A stretch of 64,000 bases of DNA from Planctomycetaceae bacterium (lineage in GTDB: Bacteria; Planctomycetota; Planctomycetia; Planctomycetales; Planctomycetaceae). The notes under the pieces are model-generated. The model saw only the letters and a list, made by a program, of their open reading frames with translations. It had not been told where the DNA came from and searched no databases. The position numbers and the translations under genes were made by a program. The stretch is from positions 62,001 to 126,000 of the forward strand of contig JABISG010000074.1 in assembly GCA_018699955.1 (NCBI GenBank), read 5' to 3'. This document shows positions 47,101 to 55,629 of this stretch, piece after piece. The stretch's first letter is position 1. Each line of letters starts with the position of its first letter.

Positions 47101-47878
47101 TTGTATCGTGTTTGACTTCACTGAGCCGACCACCAAACACAGGATCGTCCAGGCTCTTCGACAGGGGAACGCGATTCGGCTTGCCTGTGGGATCGGCGGT
47201 CATGAGCGTGACATCGGCCGGCAACCGGCGGTCGAAGCGTGCCAGCACCAGCAAATCGGTTCCGCGTTCGAGTTCAACATCGCCCGGTTCAACGGTGACG
47301 CCTGAATCTAACTGCTCGGTTGCAGCCGCTTGCCCGAGCAGCGCTGCGGAACTATGAACGTCGGCAATAGCCGGCGGTCGCAGCCAGAACATGGCGATTG
47401 TTGTTGCGAACAGCGCCAGGCCGACGAATTGCAACAACGCCGACGATGCCAATCGCGATGTCGGTATCACCTTCAACCAGTCGTGACTTCGTGCATGATC
47501 GAGTGCTTCAGCGACAACCTGATTCTGTAGGTAATTCAATCGACCGGTTTCTACCGAGGGTTGTTGTTCCAGCGCGGCAAGCAGTCGTTGATTCAGATCG
47601 GGAAATTCTCGTTCGATGCTTCGCGCTGCCGTATGCCGATTCACTCTGCAGCGGCGGAATAACAACACGGTCAACAGGAACAGCAACGTCAGCGAAGCCG
47701 CCAGCGTCGCTGAATTTCGACCGAGCCACTCCGCCTGCGTTTGTGTCCAAATGGTCCATAACCCCATCGCAGCGGCAGTGGCTAGAAATAACGCGAACGC
47801 CGTTCGCCGCAGAAAACGGTCGCGGGAAACTCGTCCAGCGACACGGTCCAGTTGAGAATGGAGTTGTTTCAACTTCAT
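44114..47878 (-). CDS. Giant membrane-anchored coiled-coil protein (DUF4175-like)
   Basis: This 1254-aa protein starts at ATG 47878, overlapping the VWA gene's stop as ATGA. Three hydrophobic segments lie at about 23-45, 57-76 and 148-168. A beta-rich domain follows (200-470), then a very long Lys/Arg/Glu/Gln helical region with heptad character (about 480-1000), interrupted by a nine-glycine run after KKKS. A disordered tail is rich in Gly, Lys, Pro, Ser and Gln (about 1010-1160), ending in a final helical domain (PLTGDDFRKWSDKLRDVEEM). The layout resembles DUF4175-type proteins. A much longer open frame upstream is a shadow of the VWA gene. It probably spans the periplasm as a structural arm of the complex. 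Confidence 0.8.
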   Translation of the reverse strand: MKLKQLHSQLDRVAGRVSRDRFLRRTAFALFLATAAAMGLWTIWTQTQAEWLGRNSATLAASLTLLFLLTVLLFRRCRVNRHTAARSIEREFPDLNQRLLAALEQQPSVETGRLNYLQNQVVAEALDHARSHDWLKVIPTSRLASSALLQFVGLALFATTIAMFWLRPPAIADVHSSAALLGQAAATEQLDSGVTVEPGDVELERGTDLLVLARFDRRLPADVTLMTADPTGKPNRVPLSKSLDDPVFGGRLSEVKHDTTYHIEFDGRRTREFRITVFDFPALEQLDAVIQFPEYTGLPETTLEDTRRVSVVEGSQITLVGRANKPIAAARLIDENDSPIEFEFVSGSRDRFVLTLTPPKNQRYELLLIDEQDRHNKFPQEVIIEVTPNRRPEVKLAFPAKDLRVSPIEELSLEASTWDDFGVKQYGLIYGLAGQEPTTLVIGESVPGREHREIAHLLSFEQLGAKPDQLLSYYFFADDYGSDGKLRRTFSDMFFAEVRHFEEIFRQGQQPPGGGSKKQGGGSPQSKKLEDLGKLQKQIVNATWKIIRRETSAQPSETFAADVQLISDSQQSALDQLRKLEQKLKDAKSKGYVSSIVEQMTNALDALQESINENDASRLTAAISSEQSAYQGLLKLRAREHKVSKKKSGGGGGGGGGSSRSQKQMNQLELSNKENRYQTKQNAAGNKASAENREQLQVLNRLRDLARRQQGLNDKLKELDNALRVAKTEQQREEIRRRLKRLRDEQQEMLRDVDKLRNRMDRPENQQKMADDRRKLDQTREKIRQTSEALKQGQLSQALNTGTRTERELKNLKEDFRKRSAGQFADEMKDLRDRSRAISEKQGELTKELKSLNDTRRRTLRDSSHRQKIARDMEQQKQNLDKLLDQAGDVVRKAEQTEPLLTRKLYDTIRKARDDQPGKHLEAASELVDKGLTKEADDSQQQASRGIERVRKGIEKAAESVLGSETESLRTAKKELEDITKALKNEVAQADTRQQQQTGGKPKQTAERQQPSKGSQQPNQTNQPPGANPKKPNAGAANNGKQPSKSGSSPGKSPSGKAPMPGQSAGGKSPNGQPSAGQSSAGQSSGSGKSGGGKKPGLRGEGQGKSSKSQPGPLSSFLNQGGMSGGPGDHGGEMKPLTGDDFRKWSDKLRDVEEMVEDPKLRDDVARVRDRARSMRVEFKRHSKEPNWDLVRDTILQPLVELQQRLAEDIARRESSDALVPIDREPVQDRFSDLVEQYYKRLGQGEKRDGETGR

Positions 47879-50007
47879 GATTCCGCCCCCTCGGCATGAC
47901 CAATCGCAATCTGTTTTGTTGTGCGGCCCGCGAGCCAGGTTTCGGCCATCAGCGCGACAATGGCCGCCAGGATCAGCCATCGCCAGATTTTCTGCCGCCC
48001 TTCCAGTTCGACCGCTTTCAATTGCCGTTCGCGCTGTGCAGCGGCCGCCTTGGTTGCCGGCGTTTCGGTCGGTTTCAGCGGGATGCCAAGCGCTTCCAGT
48101 TTTTCCACCGGCATGGGAGCGGTGCGGCTCTCGCTTGCTGCCAGACCGACCGTGAACCGCGGCACATCCGGCGCGTCGCCCAATCGATAAACCCCCGGCA
48201 CGACGGTGTCGGTGAAGGTTCGCTGCCCGGACGTGAGTTGGATCGTTTGACTTTCGGGACCATGCACGACCGACGGCGTCGCCGATTCGTTTGCTCGCGC
48301 GGCAATCGGAATCGCATCGCCGACGGTGTAGTGCCGCTGACGGTCGAGACGCCCGGCATTCAATTCCAACAAGCCGTTCATCAACGGCACGAATTTCGTG
48401 GAGAGCGCCAGTTGGCTGTCGGCGGGATGCCAACCGGAAGCAAACAACGTTGCCGATCCGCGCCCCAACTGTTTCGTAACAACGGCGGGTGTCCCGTCGT
48501 CGAAGCGGGCCAACACGCGGCAATCGGCTAACTTGTCACCATCGATCTGTCGGTACTTCCAGAAGTGAATCGACGTGAAGTCTGCAAAACGCGGATCATC
48601 GAAGGATGCGAACAACGGATGCGCGAAATCGATATCGCCCAGCATCGCATATCCCGCGACGTCGGCTTCGCGAACTTTCAGATCGGGTTTGCCGATGAGT
48701 TTGCCGAACGATTGATAGACGTCGGCCGATGACGCAACGAACAACAGCGTTCCACCTTCTTCAGCGTGGCGACGGAGCCAATCGAATTGTTTCTCAAGCA
48801 ACGGTTCAGCGACGACCACCAAGCCGACGTTGTGCGTATCGGGAGAAATTGCCGGCGCTCCGGGCGGCTGTCCGATAACAGTCACACGACGCAGGCCGTT
48901 ATCGGGAAACGCTCGCTCGATGTAGAATCGCAGTCCGTCAGGATCGGATGCCGTGTCACTTCCGACGTAGAGAACATTCAAGTTCTGAACAGTAGTCCGA
49001 TCCACTGAGATGCTGTTGTCGAAGTCATGATCGTCGCCCGTGAGAACCAACTTGGCGGGTGACGACAGATTGGGATCGAACGGAACGCGGACAATGCGGC
49101 TGCTCCCCGGCGGCACGTAGACGTCGATTGTTTGTTCCGTGGAATAGAACGGGCCGTCGCCCTGCCATCGCAGTTGGAATTGTTCTCTTGTGGAGTTGGC
49201 CGCGTTGACGACTCGGACGCGAATCTTGTCCTCTTCAGTGGGTCGAGCTGCAGCGCTGCGCGCCAACTGCAGGCCGGCATTCGTCGTCGAAGATGGCTTG
49301 ACCCGCTCGACGGACAATTTCACATCGGCCGGCCACTGTGAACGTCCCAGCGGTCTGGTTTGACTGCCGACTTGCATGTCGGAAATCAGGACAATCTCTT
49401 TTGATTTTCCGGACTGCTGATCGGTTGTCTTGACGTCGGTGGCGACGAGTGTTTCGGCAACGTACTGCAGCGCCTCACCAAGGTCTGTCGCCGCCCAACC
49501 CGGTTTTGTCTCCGCCAAGCGTTGGTGCAGTAACTTCTTGCGGGCCGCCGGTTCCAGCGATGACGATTCCTCGAACCCAACGACCTGCTTCAATGTTCGA
49601 TCGAATGTGAATAGACCGATGCGATCGACCGGTGTTGCATCATCGACAATTCGTTCGGCCCGCGCGACGGCATCGTTCCATATTTTTCCGCGGCGCATGC
49701 TGGCGCTGGAGTCGAGTAGAATGGCGATCTGTCGCCCGTCGTTCACCGCGACGTTGGCACCAGTCGTGGCGCGCCAAAACGGGCGGGCGAAAGCAATTGC
49801 CAATAAGATCAACGCCAGTGCGCGGAGCAGTAGCAGCGGCCAGTTGTCGAGCCGACTGCGGCGAGTGATTTGCGGCGGCGATGGGTCAAAAAACATGACG
49901 GTGCTGAACGGGATCCGGCCACGCGGCGTGCGGCGGATCATGTGGAACAGCACCGGCAACGAAACGGCCGCAAGGCCCGCGATGAACAGTGGGGCGAGAA
50001 AACTCAT
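47875..50007 (-). CDS. BatA-domain/von Willebrand factor A membrane protein
   Basis: This 710-aa protein begins with the BatA N-terminal domain (MSFLAPLFIAGLAAVSLPVL, then HMIRRTPRGRIPFSTVMFF), with two helices. A VWA domain follows: metal site LLDSSASMRRG near residue 98, then IGLFTFD and IVLISDMQVG near 210. A GATase-like segment lies at about 370-500 (GLVVVAEPLL, GGTLLFVASS). A C-terminal helix is near 680 (WLILAAIVALMAETWLAG). The DxSxS site is complete, so divalent-metal-dependent ligand binding is expected. It overlaps DUF58 upstream and the coiled-coil gene downstream by 4 bp each. Confidence 0.88.
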   Translation of the reverse strand: MSFLAPLFIAGLAAVSLPVLFHMIRRTPRGRIPFSTVMFFDPSPPQITRRSRLDNWPLLLLRALALILLAIAFARPFWRATTGANVAVNDGRQIAILLDSSASMRRGKIWNDAVARAERIVDDATPVDRIGLFTFDRTLKQVVGFEESSSLEPAARKKLLHQRLAETKPGWAATDLGEALQYVAETLVATDVKTTDQQSGKSKEIVLISDMQVGSQTRPLGRSQWPADVKLSVERVKPSSTTNAGLQLARSAAARPTEEDKIRVRVVNAANSTREQFQLRWQGDGPFYSTEQTIDVYVPPGSSRIVRVPFDPNLSSPAKLVLTGDDHDFDNSISVDRTTVQNLNVLYVGSDTASDPDGLRFYIERAFPDNGLRRVTVIGQPPGAPAISPDTHNVGLVVVAEPLLEKQFDWLRRHAEEGGTLLFVASSADVYQSFGKLIGKPDLKVREADVAGYAMLGDIDFAHPLFASFDDPRFADFTSIHFWKYRQIDGDKLADCRVLARFDDGTPAVVTKQLGRGSATLFASGWHPADSQLALSTKFVPLMNGLLELNAGRLDRQRHYTVGDAIPIAARANESATPSVVHGPESQTIQLTSGQRTFTDTVVPGVYRLGDAPDVPRFTVGLAASESRTAPMPVEKLEALGIPLKPTETPATKAAAAQRERQLKAVELEGRQKIWRWLILAAIVALMAETWLAGRTTKQIAIGHAEGAES

Positions 50008-50939
50008 GCGGCCCTCCGGTTCGCCGCCGACGTCCGCGCAGGCAAACTTCCCTTGTGTTGTCGGCTCCGCAGAAATTCACCCATCGCCACTTCGAGCGGC
50101 GTGTCGGTCACGAATTGCCGATAGCTGATTCCCAGACGGTCGCAAATCGAACGGATTCCGGCAATGTGTTCTTCGAGACGCTGCTGGTAGTTGGCGCGGG
50201 CCGTGTTGGGATCGACGTAGATCTTGCGACCCGTTTCGGCGTCCTCGAACAAAGCGGGGTTGTCGAAGTCGAAGTTCAATTCGGCCGGGTCGAGAACCTG
50301 GAACAACAAGACTTCGTGTCCTCGCGCCCGCAAATGCGCTAACCGATTTTCCAGTGTGTCGATGGGAGAGAGCAAATCGGAGACGAGGACCAGCATGCCG
50401 CGGCGGGCAACGCGCTCGGCAATTTTCTCCAGTGGTACATCGAGGTCGGTCGATTTGCCGGCGACCTGTTGTTCGAGTGTGACCATCAACCTTCGCAAAT
50501 GTCCCGTGCGGAAACGGGCCGGCACGAACGATTCCATTTGATCGGCAAACGTCACCAACCCGACGGCATCGCGCTGCGACACCAGGAAATAGCTCAGCGT
50601 GGCAACCAGCGTGCGGGCGTAATCGGCCTTGCTGTAACCAAGGCTGCCGTACCCCATCGAGCGGCTCATGTCGAGAATCAGATGGCAACGCAAATTCGTT
50701 TCGTCCTCGAACCGTTTGATGTAAAACCGATCGCTGCGGGCATACAGTTTCCAATCGAGATACCGCACGTCATCGCCGGGCGCATACTGCCGGTACTCGG
50801 TGAACTCAACCGAGAACCCGTGATACGGGCTGCGGTTCAGACCGCTTTGAAACCCCTCGACGACCGCCTTTGCGCGGAGTTCGAGCGACTTGATGCGCAT
50901 CAGCGTGAGCGGATCGATGAAATCACCGGATGTTGTCAT
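50004..50939 (-). CDS. DUF58 protein
   Basis: This 311-aa protein starts at ATG 50939. The DUF58 signature is complete: SGLNRSPYHGFSVEFTEYRQYAPGDD (quoted in part), RYLDWKLYARSD and KRFEDET, leading into a VWA-like domain with DMSRSMGYG (DxSxS) and LVLVSDLLSP. DUF58 proteins are the near-invariant partners of MoxR AAA+ ATPases. It is cytoplasmic with no helices. Its stop overlaps the BatA/VWA start. Downstream of moxR by about 70 bases. Role: probably an adaptor passing MoxR action to the membrane VWA proteins. Confidence 0.9.
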   Translation of the reverse strand: MTTSGDFIDPLTLMRIKSLELRAKAVVEGFQSGLNRSPYHGFSVEFTEYRQYAPGDDVRYLDWKLYARSDRFYIKRFEDETNLRCHLILDMSRSMGYGSLGYSKADYARTLVATLSYFLVSQRDAVGLVTFADQMESFVPARFRTGHLRRLMVTLEQQVAGKSTDLDVPLEKIAERVARRGMLVLVSDLLSPIDTLENRLAHLRARGHEVLLFQVLDPAELNFDFDNPALFEDAETGRKIYVDPNTARANYQQRLEEHIAGIRSICDRLGISYRQFVTDTPLEVAMGEFLRSRQHKGSLPARTSAANRRAA

Positions 50940-51011
50940 GTTTCGTTGCTTGTCTGAGGTACGCCCCTTTTTCAAAATGAAAAGGGCGCAAGCGAAGTTC
51001 GTAACCGCAAT

Positions 51012-52019
51012 TCATTTGACTGTTTCGAGGAGTTTCTGAATGACCTCCTCCGGGCCGATGCCTTCTGCTTCGGCCCGATAGTTCACCAGGATTCGATGAC
51101 GCAGCGTTGGACCGGCGAGTCCGCGGATGTCTTCAATTGAGACGTGTGCGCGACCGTCGAGCAGCGCCTTCGCTTTGGCACCCAGCACGAGATACTGAGC
51201 AGCACGCAAACCGGCACCCCAACTGATCCACTGGTTGATGAACTCCGGCGTCTCTGCCTGATTGGGTCGCGAAGCGGCGGCCAGGCGGACGGCATAGCGG
51301 ACCACGTCTTCGGCAATCGGAACGCCGCGGACAATTTCGTGAAAACGCAGGACGTCGTGGCCGTGGAACAACGGCTCGATGTCGGCCGGCTTGTGCGAGG
51401 TCGTCTGCGAGACGACGGCGACTTCGTCGTCTTCCGGCAGGTAATCGACGATGACGTTGAACATGAAACGATCGAGCTGCGCTTCGGGCAGCGGATACGT
51501 ACCTTCCATTTCAATCGGATTCTGCGTCGCGAGAACAAAGAACGGATCTTCCAACACGTGTCGCCGTCCGCCGGCGGTGACCTGATGCTCCTGCATCGCT
51601 TCCAGTAGGGCCGCCTGTGTTTTCGGTGGTGTGCGGTTAATTTCGTCGGCCAGCACCACGTTGGCAAAGATCGGCCCTTTGACGAACATCAATTCGCGAT
51701 GCCCGCTGCCGTCATCTTCGAGGATTTCGGTGCCGGTGATGTCGGTCGGCATCAGGTCGGGCGTGAACTGAATTCGCTGAAACTTCAGGTGGAATATCTG
51801 AGCAATCGAATTCACCAATAGCGTCTTCGCCAATCCCGGAGCGCCGGTGATTAAACAGTGACCACCGGCGAACAGCGAAATCAACAACTGTTCGATCACT
51901 TCCTTCTGGCCGACGATGACCTTCGAGAGTTCCCGGTCGATGTCTTGTCGGCTGGAGCGAATGAGTTCGACAACGCGTTGATCGTCATCGTAGTTTTCGG
52001 AAACGACGGAGAATGGCAT
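51012..52019 (-). CDS. MoxR-family AAA+ ATPase
   Basis: This 335-aa ATPase starts at ATG 52019 with AAAGGA 8 bases upstream. Motifs: KVIVGQKEVIEQLLISL, Walker A TGAPGLAKT, Walker B VLADEINRTPPKTQAALLEAM (quoted in part), sensor 1 LATQNPIE, and PLPEAQLDRFMF with the arginine finger. The C-terminal lid ends with GPTLRHRILVNYRAEAEG. MoxR ATPases act as chaperones that assemble or activate VWA-domain partners. In this operon DUF58 and two VWA proteins follow. The gene spans the normal 320-340 residues. Confidence 0.93.
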   Translation of the reverse strand: MPFSVVSENYDDDQRVVELIRSSRQDIDRELSKVIVGQKEVIEQLLISLFAGGHCLITGAPGLAKTLLVNSIAQIFHLKFQRIQFTPDLMPTDITGTEILEDDGSGHRELMFVKGPIFANVVLADEINRTPPKTQAALLEAMQEHQVTAGGRRHVLEDPFFVLATQNPIEMEGTYPLPEAQLDRFMFNVIVDYLPEDDEVAVVSQTTSHKPADIEPLFHGHDVLRFHEIVRGVPIAEDVVRYAVRLAAASRPNQAETPEFINQWISWGAGLRAAQYLVLGAKAKALLDGRAHVSIEDIRGLAGPTLRHRILVNYRAEAEGIGPEEVIQKLLETVK

Positions 52020-52053
52020 TACGGTTTTCCTTTGTTGATCGATATTCAATCAT

Positions 52054-52097
52054 CGCTTGCGGCTTAGCGTTTCTTCGGCGTGCGAAACCGCAAGCGG
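52054..52097. repeat. Hairpin with CGCTTGCGG arms
   Basis: CGCTTGCGGCTT (52054-52065) pairs with AAACCGCAAGCG (52085-52096) at 11 of 12 positions. The 16-mer GCGAAACCGCAAGCGG (52082-52097) recurs at 58430-58445. It lies between DUF4159 and moxR within the operon and could trim or stabilise the message there. Confidence 0.6.
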
Positions 52098-52100
52098 GGG

Positions 52101-52922
52101 TCAGTGTGTCATTGCGTAAAAAACAATATTGATTCCAATTGGGTACGCCTTTTTCTCGGAAAATTCGCGGAAGTACCACGGGTCTTCGCCTTCGCGTTCC
52201 CAGCCATCGCCGAGGTCGGTGTTGTGGCAAATAATGGCCATCATCCGACCGTCGTCGTCGAAGATCGCCTTATAATGCACTTCTTTCGCGTCTTCGCGCT
52301 CCCACGTCACACCTTCAAAACGGCCCCATTGTGCAACACCGATACTTGGCACCTGCGGCTTCTCTTTGAGGTCATACACGCAATGAAAAATCGGGTGTTC
52401 CAGCGGAAGTTCGGTCGGTTCGCGATCGGGAAAGACGCGTTTGATCTCGTAATAGAAATTGTCCCACTCCGCTTCGCCCCAAAAATCGTCGACCATCAGA
52501 AATCCGCCGTTCAAGAGATACCGGCGGAGTGCTTTGACTTCCTCTTCGGTGAATTCCAACCCGCCCGGTTCAATCATGTAGATGAAGGGATGATCGAACA
52601 GTTCCGGGTCGGTCAGCTCGATGATCTTTCCTTCCGGATCGACTTTCAGCGACGTCAACTGCTGCAAGCGATAGGAGAAATTCAGGTCGCTGTCGGGGTA
52701 GTCGGTTGCCCAGCGACGCCAACCGCTGGCCGAGTTGTACTTGATGCGGACGAACGTGAAGACGTCGTCGGCGAACTCGTCGTCGTTCTTCCAGTCAGGT
52801 ACGCCGTTACGTTCGGTGCGCTCGCCCGACCGGCTAACGCCGGATTGAAACTGACCGACACTGACTGTCACCAGCACGCCAAGGGCGGCGACAATTAGGA
52901 ACGTGGCGAGTCCGGTTCGCAT
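52101..52922 (-). CDS. DUF4159 exported protein
   Basis: This 273-aa protein has an N-terminal signal or anchor (FLIVAALGVLVTVSVGQ). The DUF4159 domain is clear: FTFVRIKYNS, WATDYPDSDLNF, LTDPELFDHPFIYMIEPGG, LRRYLLNGGFLMVDDFWGEAEW (quoted in part), LPLEHPIFHCVYDL and YPIGINIVFYAMTH. The fold is class I amidotransferase-like without a nucleophile. DUF4159 commonly accompanies MoxR/DUF58/BatA genes, which agrees with its place here. It is likely periplasmic. Confidence 0.9.
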   Translation of the reverse strand: MRTGLATFLIVAALGVLVTVSVGQFQSGVSRSGERTERNGVPDWKNDDEFADDVFTFVRIKYNSASGWRRWATDYPDSDLNFSYRLQQLTSLKVDPEGKIIELTDPELFDHPFIYMIEPGGLEFTEEEVKALRRYLLNGGFLMVDDFWGEAEWDNFYYEIKRVFPDREPTELPLEHPIFHCVYDLKEKPQVPSIGVAQWGRFEGVTWEREDAKEVHYKAIFDDDGRMMAIICHNTDLGDGWEREGEDPWYFREFSEKKAYPIGINIVFYAMTH

Positions 52923-52980
52923 CGGTCGAATTTCCTGTATCGTTCGTTTTCCTTGCCGCCTCCATAGCGGCAGCGCGTCG

Positions 52981-55629
52981 TTATTCCTGCTGGCGTACGA
53001 TCTCCAACAACAGTCGGTGAGCCGCGCGAAATCGCGGAGCTTCTTCCAATGCTGACAGCACGAAAAGTTTTGCCTCGGGATCGCCGCGGCGATGCAGCAG
53101 CAAGGCCAACCGATACGAGACTGCGGCTGGGTCGTCCGGCTGCATCGACAGCAGCGTGCGACAGGCGGCGATGGCTTCTTCCGGGTGATCGAGTCGTTCG
53201 CCCACTTGGGCCAACGCGCGATGCGGTTGAGGAATCAGCGGATTGACCGCCAGCGCACGGTGGGCGGTGTTTCGCACCAGCGTCCAATCACCGGCGATTG
53301 TTCCCAATTCGAGCAGACGCAAATAGACATCGAGCGCCCCGGAATCGAGTGCCGCCAGTTTTTCGAGAACGTCGATTTCGTCAGCCGTTTCACCCAGTTC
53401 GCGATGAGCGCGGGCTAACGTGCGGTAACCGCAGTCGCCGCCGATGTAGCTGGGGCAAAGTTCCATCAGTTTGCGGGCCGGTTGTTTGGCCTGCTCCCAT
53501 TCACCGTTTTCGATGTGCTGCTGCGCCGAATGTGTGAGCAGCATGATGTTGTTTGGCTGCGTCTTGATAAGTTGTCCAACGACGTCTCCGCCGTTGTTGA
53601 CCCCGTTGTCAACAAGGGCGGCCAGGTCGGGTTCCGACCAGTCGGCTTGTGGTCCGAGTTCGGCGGCACGCTGACGGGCGAATTGCTCGAATTCCTGCTC
53701 CAGCTTGGGCAGCGGATCGGTTCGCCGCTGAAGCGCGACGTTAATCGGCAGGCCGATTGCCAGATCGCCCAGAACGTGCTTCAGCGCGTCCTGTCCGTAT
53801 TGTTTCACCAGAAACTCGACGACCAATGCCGACTCGTAGTAGGCAAATTGCAGACGCAACGACGATGCGGGCGAAAGAAACGCGCCGCTGAGTTTTCCAA
53901 CCGGCGTCAATTCGCCGTTTAGAATCATCTGCCTGTAGCGGGGCGTCATTCGCTGGCCCCAGGTTGGGTCGCGCTGCAACTCCTCGTGAACCGAAATCCC
54001 TTCGCTGAGCCAGCGCGGCATTTTGTTATGCGTGGCGTGCAGTGTGACGACGTGACAGAACTCGTGCCACAAGACTGCTTGCCAATTCGAGGGATGTTCG
54101 GTCTGCGAAGCCGGACTGTTGGCCGTGATGACCTTGCCAAAGCAGACGCCGAGATAGCCGGAAACCGCTGGCATACCGAAGGTGCGGACGGCGAAGTCGT
54201 TCTCGTCGGGAAAGATCTCGACCGTGATCTTGTCCGTCAGTTGCAGATCGTACTTCTTGCAGAGGGTTGCTTTTGCGTCTCCGAGCAATTTCAGGACTTC
54301 ACGACCGTAAACTTCGGCTTCGTGGGTTTCCATCCGCAGAATGAAGTGTTCATTTTCCAGTGTGCGAAATTTCTCGATGCGGTCGCGGAGTTCGATGAGG
54401 TTAAACGTTGCGACTTCGTAGCCGTCGTCGTGGTGAACGGATTCGGCGATCTTCCAACCTTCATCTTCTTCACCCAACCGCAGCAAATCCTGACTCAACT
54501 GAATACGTGCCGGCAAGTAGTTCGGCGCGAACGTAAGCGCCCGCCGCTGATATGCGGCGCCTTCGGCGAAGCGATACTTCTGCGAAAGTTTACGGCCGAT
54601 GAGATATTCGACGCGCGGGTTCTTGCCCCAATGTCCCTGTGCCATGCAACGGAAGGCTTCTTCACCACGGGGGTCGTTGTGAAGATGTGCGATGATTGCA
54701 CGGTTGGCCCACATGTCTGTCTGGCGAGGATTGACCTTCAGAATCTGCGTCAACTTTTCTTCGGCTGCCTCATACTGTTCCGAGTCGATCAGCCGCTCGG
54801 CTTGAAACAACAGCGCGGGAACATGTCGCGGATTCAGTTCTAGCGTTTTAGCAAGCGCTGCCGCCGCGAGTTTTGAATCGGCGCCGACAAACGCTTTCGC
54901 CAGGCCGAATTGCACATCGGGGTCTTCGGGGAATCGCTTGAGCGCCACCTGAAATATCTCGGCGGCAAGTTCCGGGTCGTTCTTGTCGAACGCCAGTTCT
55001 CCGCTCGCCAAATAGGCTGCCCGGTGATTGGGATCGTTTTTCTTCGCACGGTCGTACAAGCCAACAAGGACATCGCGGGCATCGGCCCCCATCAACAAGG
55101 CGGCTCGTCCTAATGCCACGAGATCGTCGGCGTCGGTGTATCGCCAGGGAGTGCGGTTGGCAAGTTGGTCGATTTCCTTCAGCCATTTGTCGCCGCGCTC
55201 GGCGTGACCGTTCTGGCGCGTGGCATCGTGTCCCACCAATCGCAGGCAGATGCTCCAACTGTATCGCTTCAAGCCGGCATCGACGGTTGCTTCGGCATCG
55301 CGATAGCGGCCAACCGTCAGTTCGGCCTCGCTCTTCAACACATACCAATGCTCGCCGTAGGCGCGACTATCGATTGCCTTGTTCGCATAGTCGATGCACT
55401 CATCGTAATGGCCGGTAATGAGCAGCTTGTGGCACTCGGCAATTTCGGCGGCCGAGGCGGTCGCAGCTGAAGTGAGAATAAGGGCCAGCAACGTCACCAG
55501 TCTGGCGGTGACACGCGTTTTGGAACCGGCCCCGCGAACGATCGCAGGCTCACCGCTCTGAGGAATCTGCAGTCCCCGGTTATGAGAACCGCCCGGCGCG
55601 CTAGCGCCTTTCGACCGAAAATCCAGCAT
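52981..55629 (-). CDS. TPR protein with gluzincin (peptidase MA-like) domain
   Basis: This 882-aa protein is the first gene of the operon. A hydrophobic segment at about 44-62 (LVTLLALILTSAATASAAE) is a signal peptide or anchor, unusually far from the start, so a later start is possible. TPR repeats fill about 65-420 and 690-882 (for example ALAKTLELNPRHVPALLFQAE). Between them is a zinc metallopeptidase domain with HEFCH (522-526) and the third ligand Glu in WLSEGIS, about 18 residues on, the gluzincin pattern of the peptidase MA superfamily. GGAAGGGGG precedes ATG 55629. It may feed or cut substrates for the MoxR/VWA machine; that link is inferred from the operon. Confidence 0.82.
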   Translation of the reverse strand: MLDFRSKGASAPGGSHNRGLQIPQSGEPAIVRGAGSKTRVTARLVTLLALILTSAATASAAEIAECHKLLITGHYDECIDYANKAIDSRAYGEHWYVLKSEAELTVGRYRDAEATVDAGLKRYSWSICLRLVGHDATRQNGHAERGDKWLKEIDQLANRTPWRYTDADDLVALGRAALLMGADARDVLVGLYDRAKKNDPNHRAAYLASGELAFDKNDPELAAEIFQVALKRFPEDPDVQFGLAKAFVGADSKLAAAALAKTLELNPRHVPALLFQAERLIDSEQYEAAEEKLTQILKVNPRQTDMWANRAIIAHLHNDPRGEEAFRCMAQGHWGKNPRVEYLIGRKLSQKYRFAEGAAYQRRALTFAPNYLPARIQLSQDLLRLGEEDEGWKIAESVHHDDGYEVATFNLIELRDRIEKFRTLENEHFILRMETHEAEVYGREVLKLLGDAKATLCKKYDLQLTDKITVEIFPDENDFAVRTFGMPAVSGYLGVCFGKVITANSPASQTEHPSNWQAVLWHEFCHVVTLHATHNKMPRWLSEGISVHEELQRDPTWGQRMTPRYRQMILNGELTPVGKLSGAFLSPASSLRLQFAYYESALVVEFLVKQYGQDALKHVLGDLAIGLPINVALQRRTDPLPKLEQEFEQFARQRAAELGPQADWSEPDLAALVDNGVNNGGDVVGQLIKTQPNNIMLLTHSAQQHIENGEWEQAKQPARKLMELCPSYIGGDCGYRTLARAHRELGETADEIDVLEKLAALDSGALDVYLRLLELGTIAGDWTLVRNTAHRALAVNPLIPQPHRALAQVGERLDHPEEAIAACRTLLSMQPDDPAAVSYRLALLLHRRGDPEAKLFVLSALEEAPRFRAAHRLLLEIVRQQE

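Noticed and set aside
47879..48523. A 215-codon upstream extension of the coiled-coil gene frame
   Set aside because: It overlaps the BatA/VWA gene in another frame, is Arg/Gly/Ala-rich without domain character, and the ATG at 47878 gives the usual 4-bp overlap.
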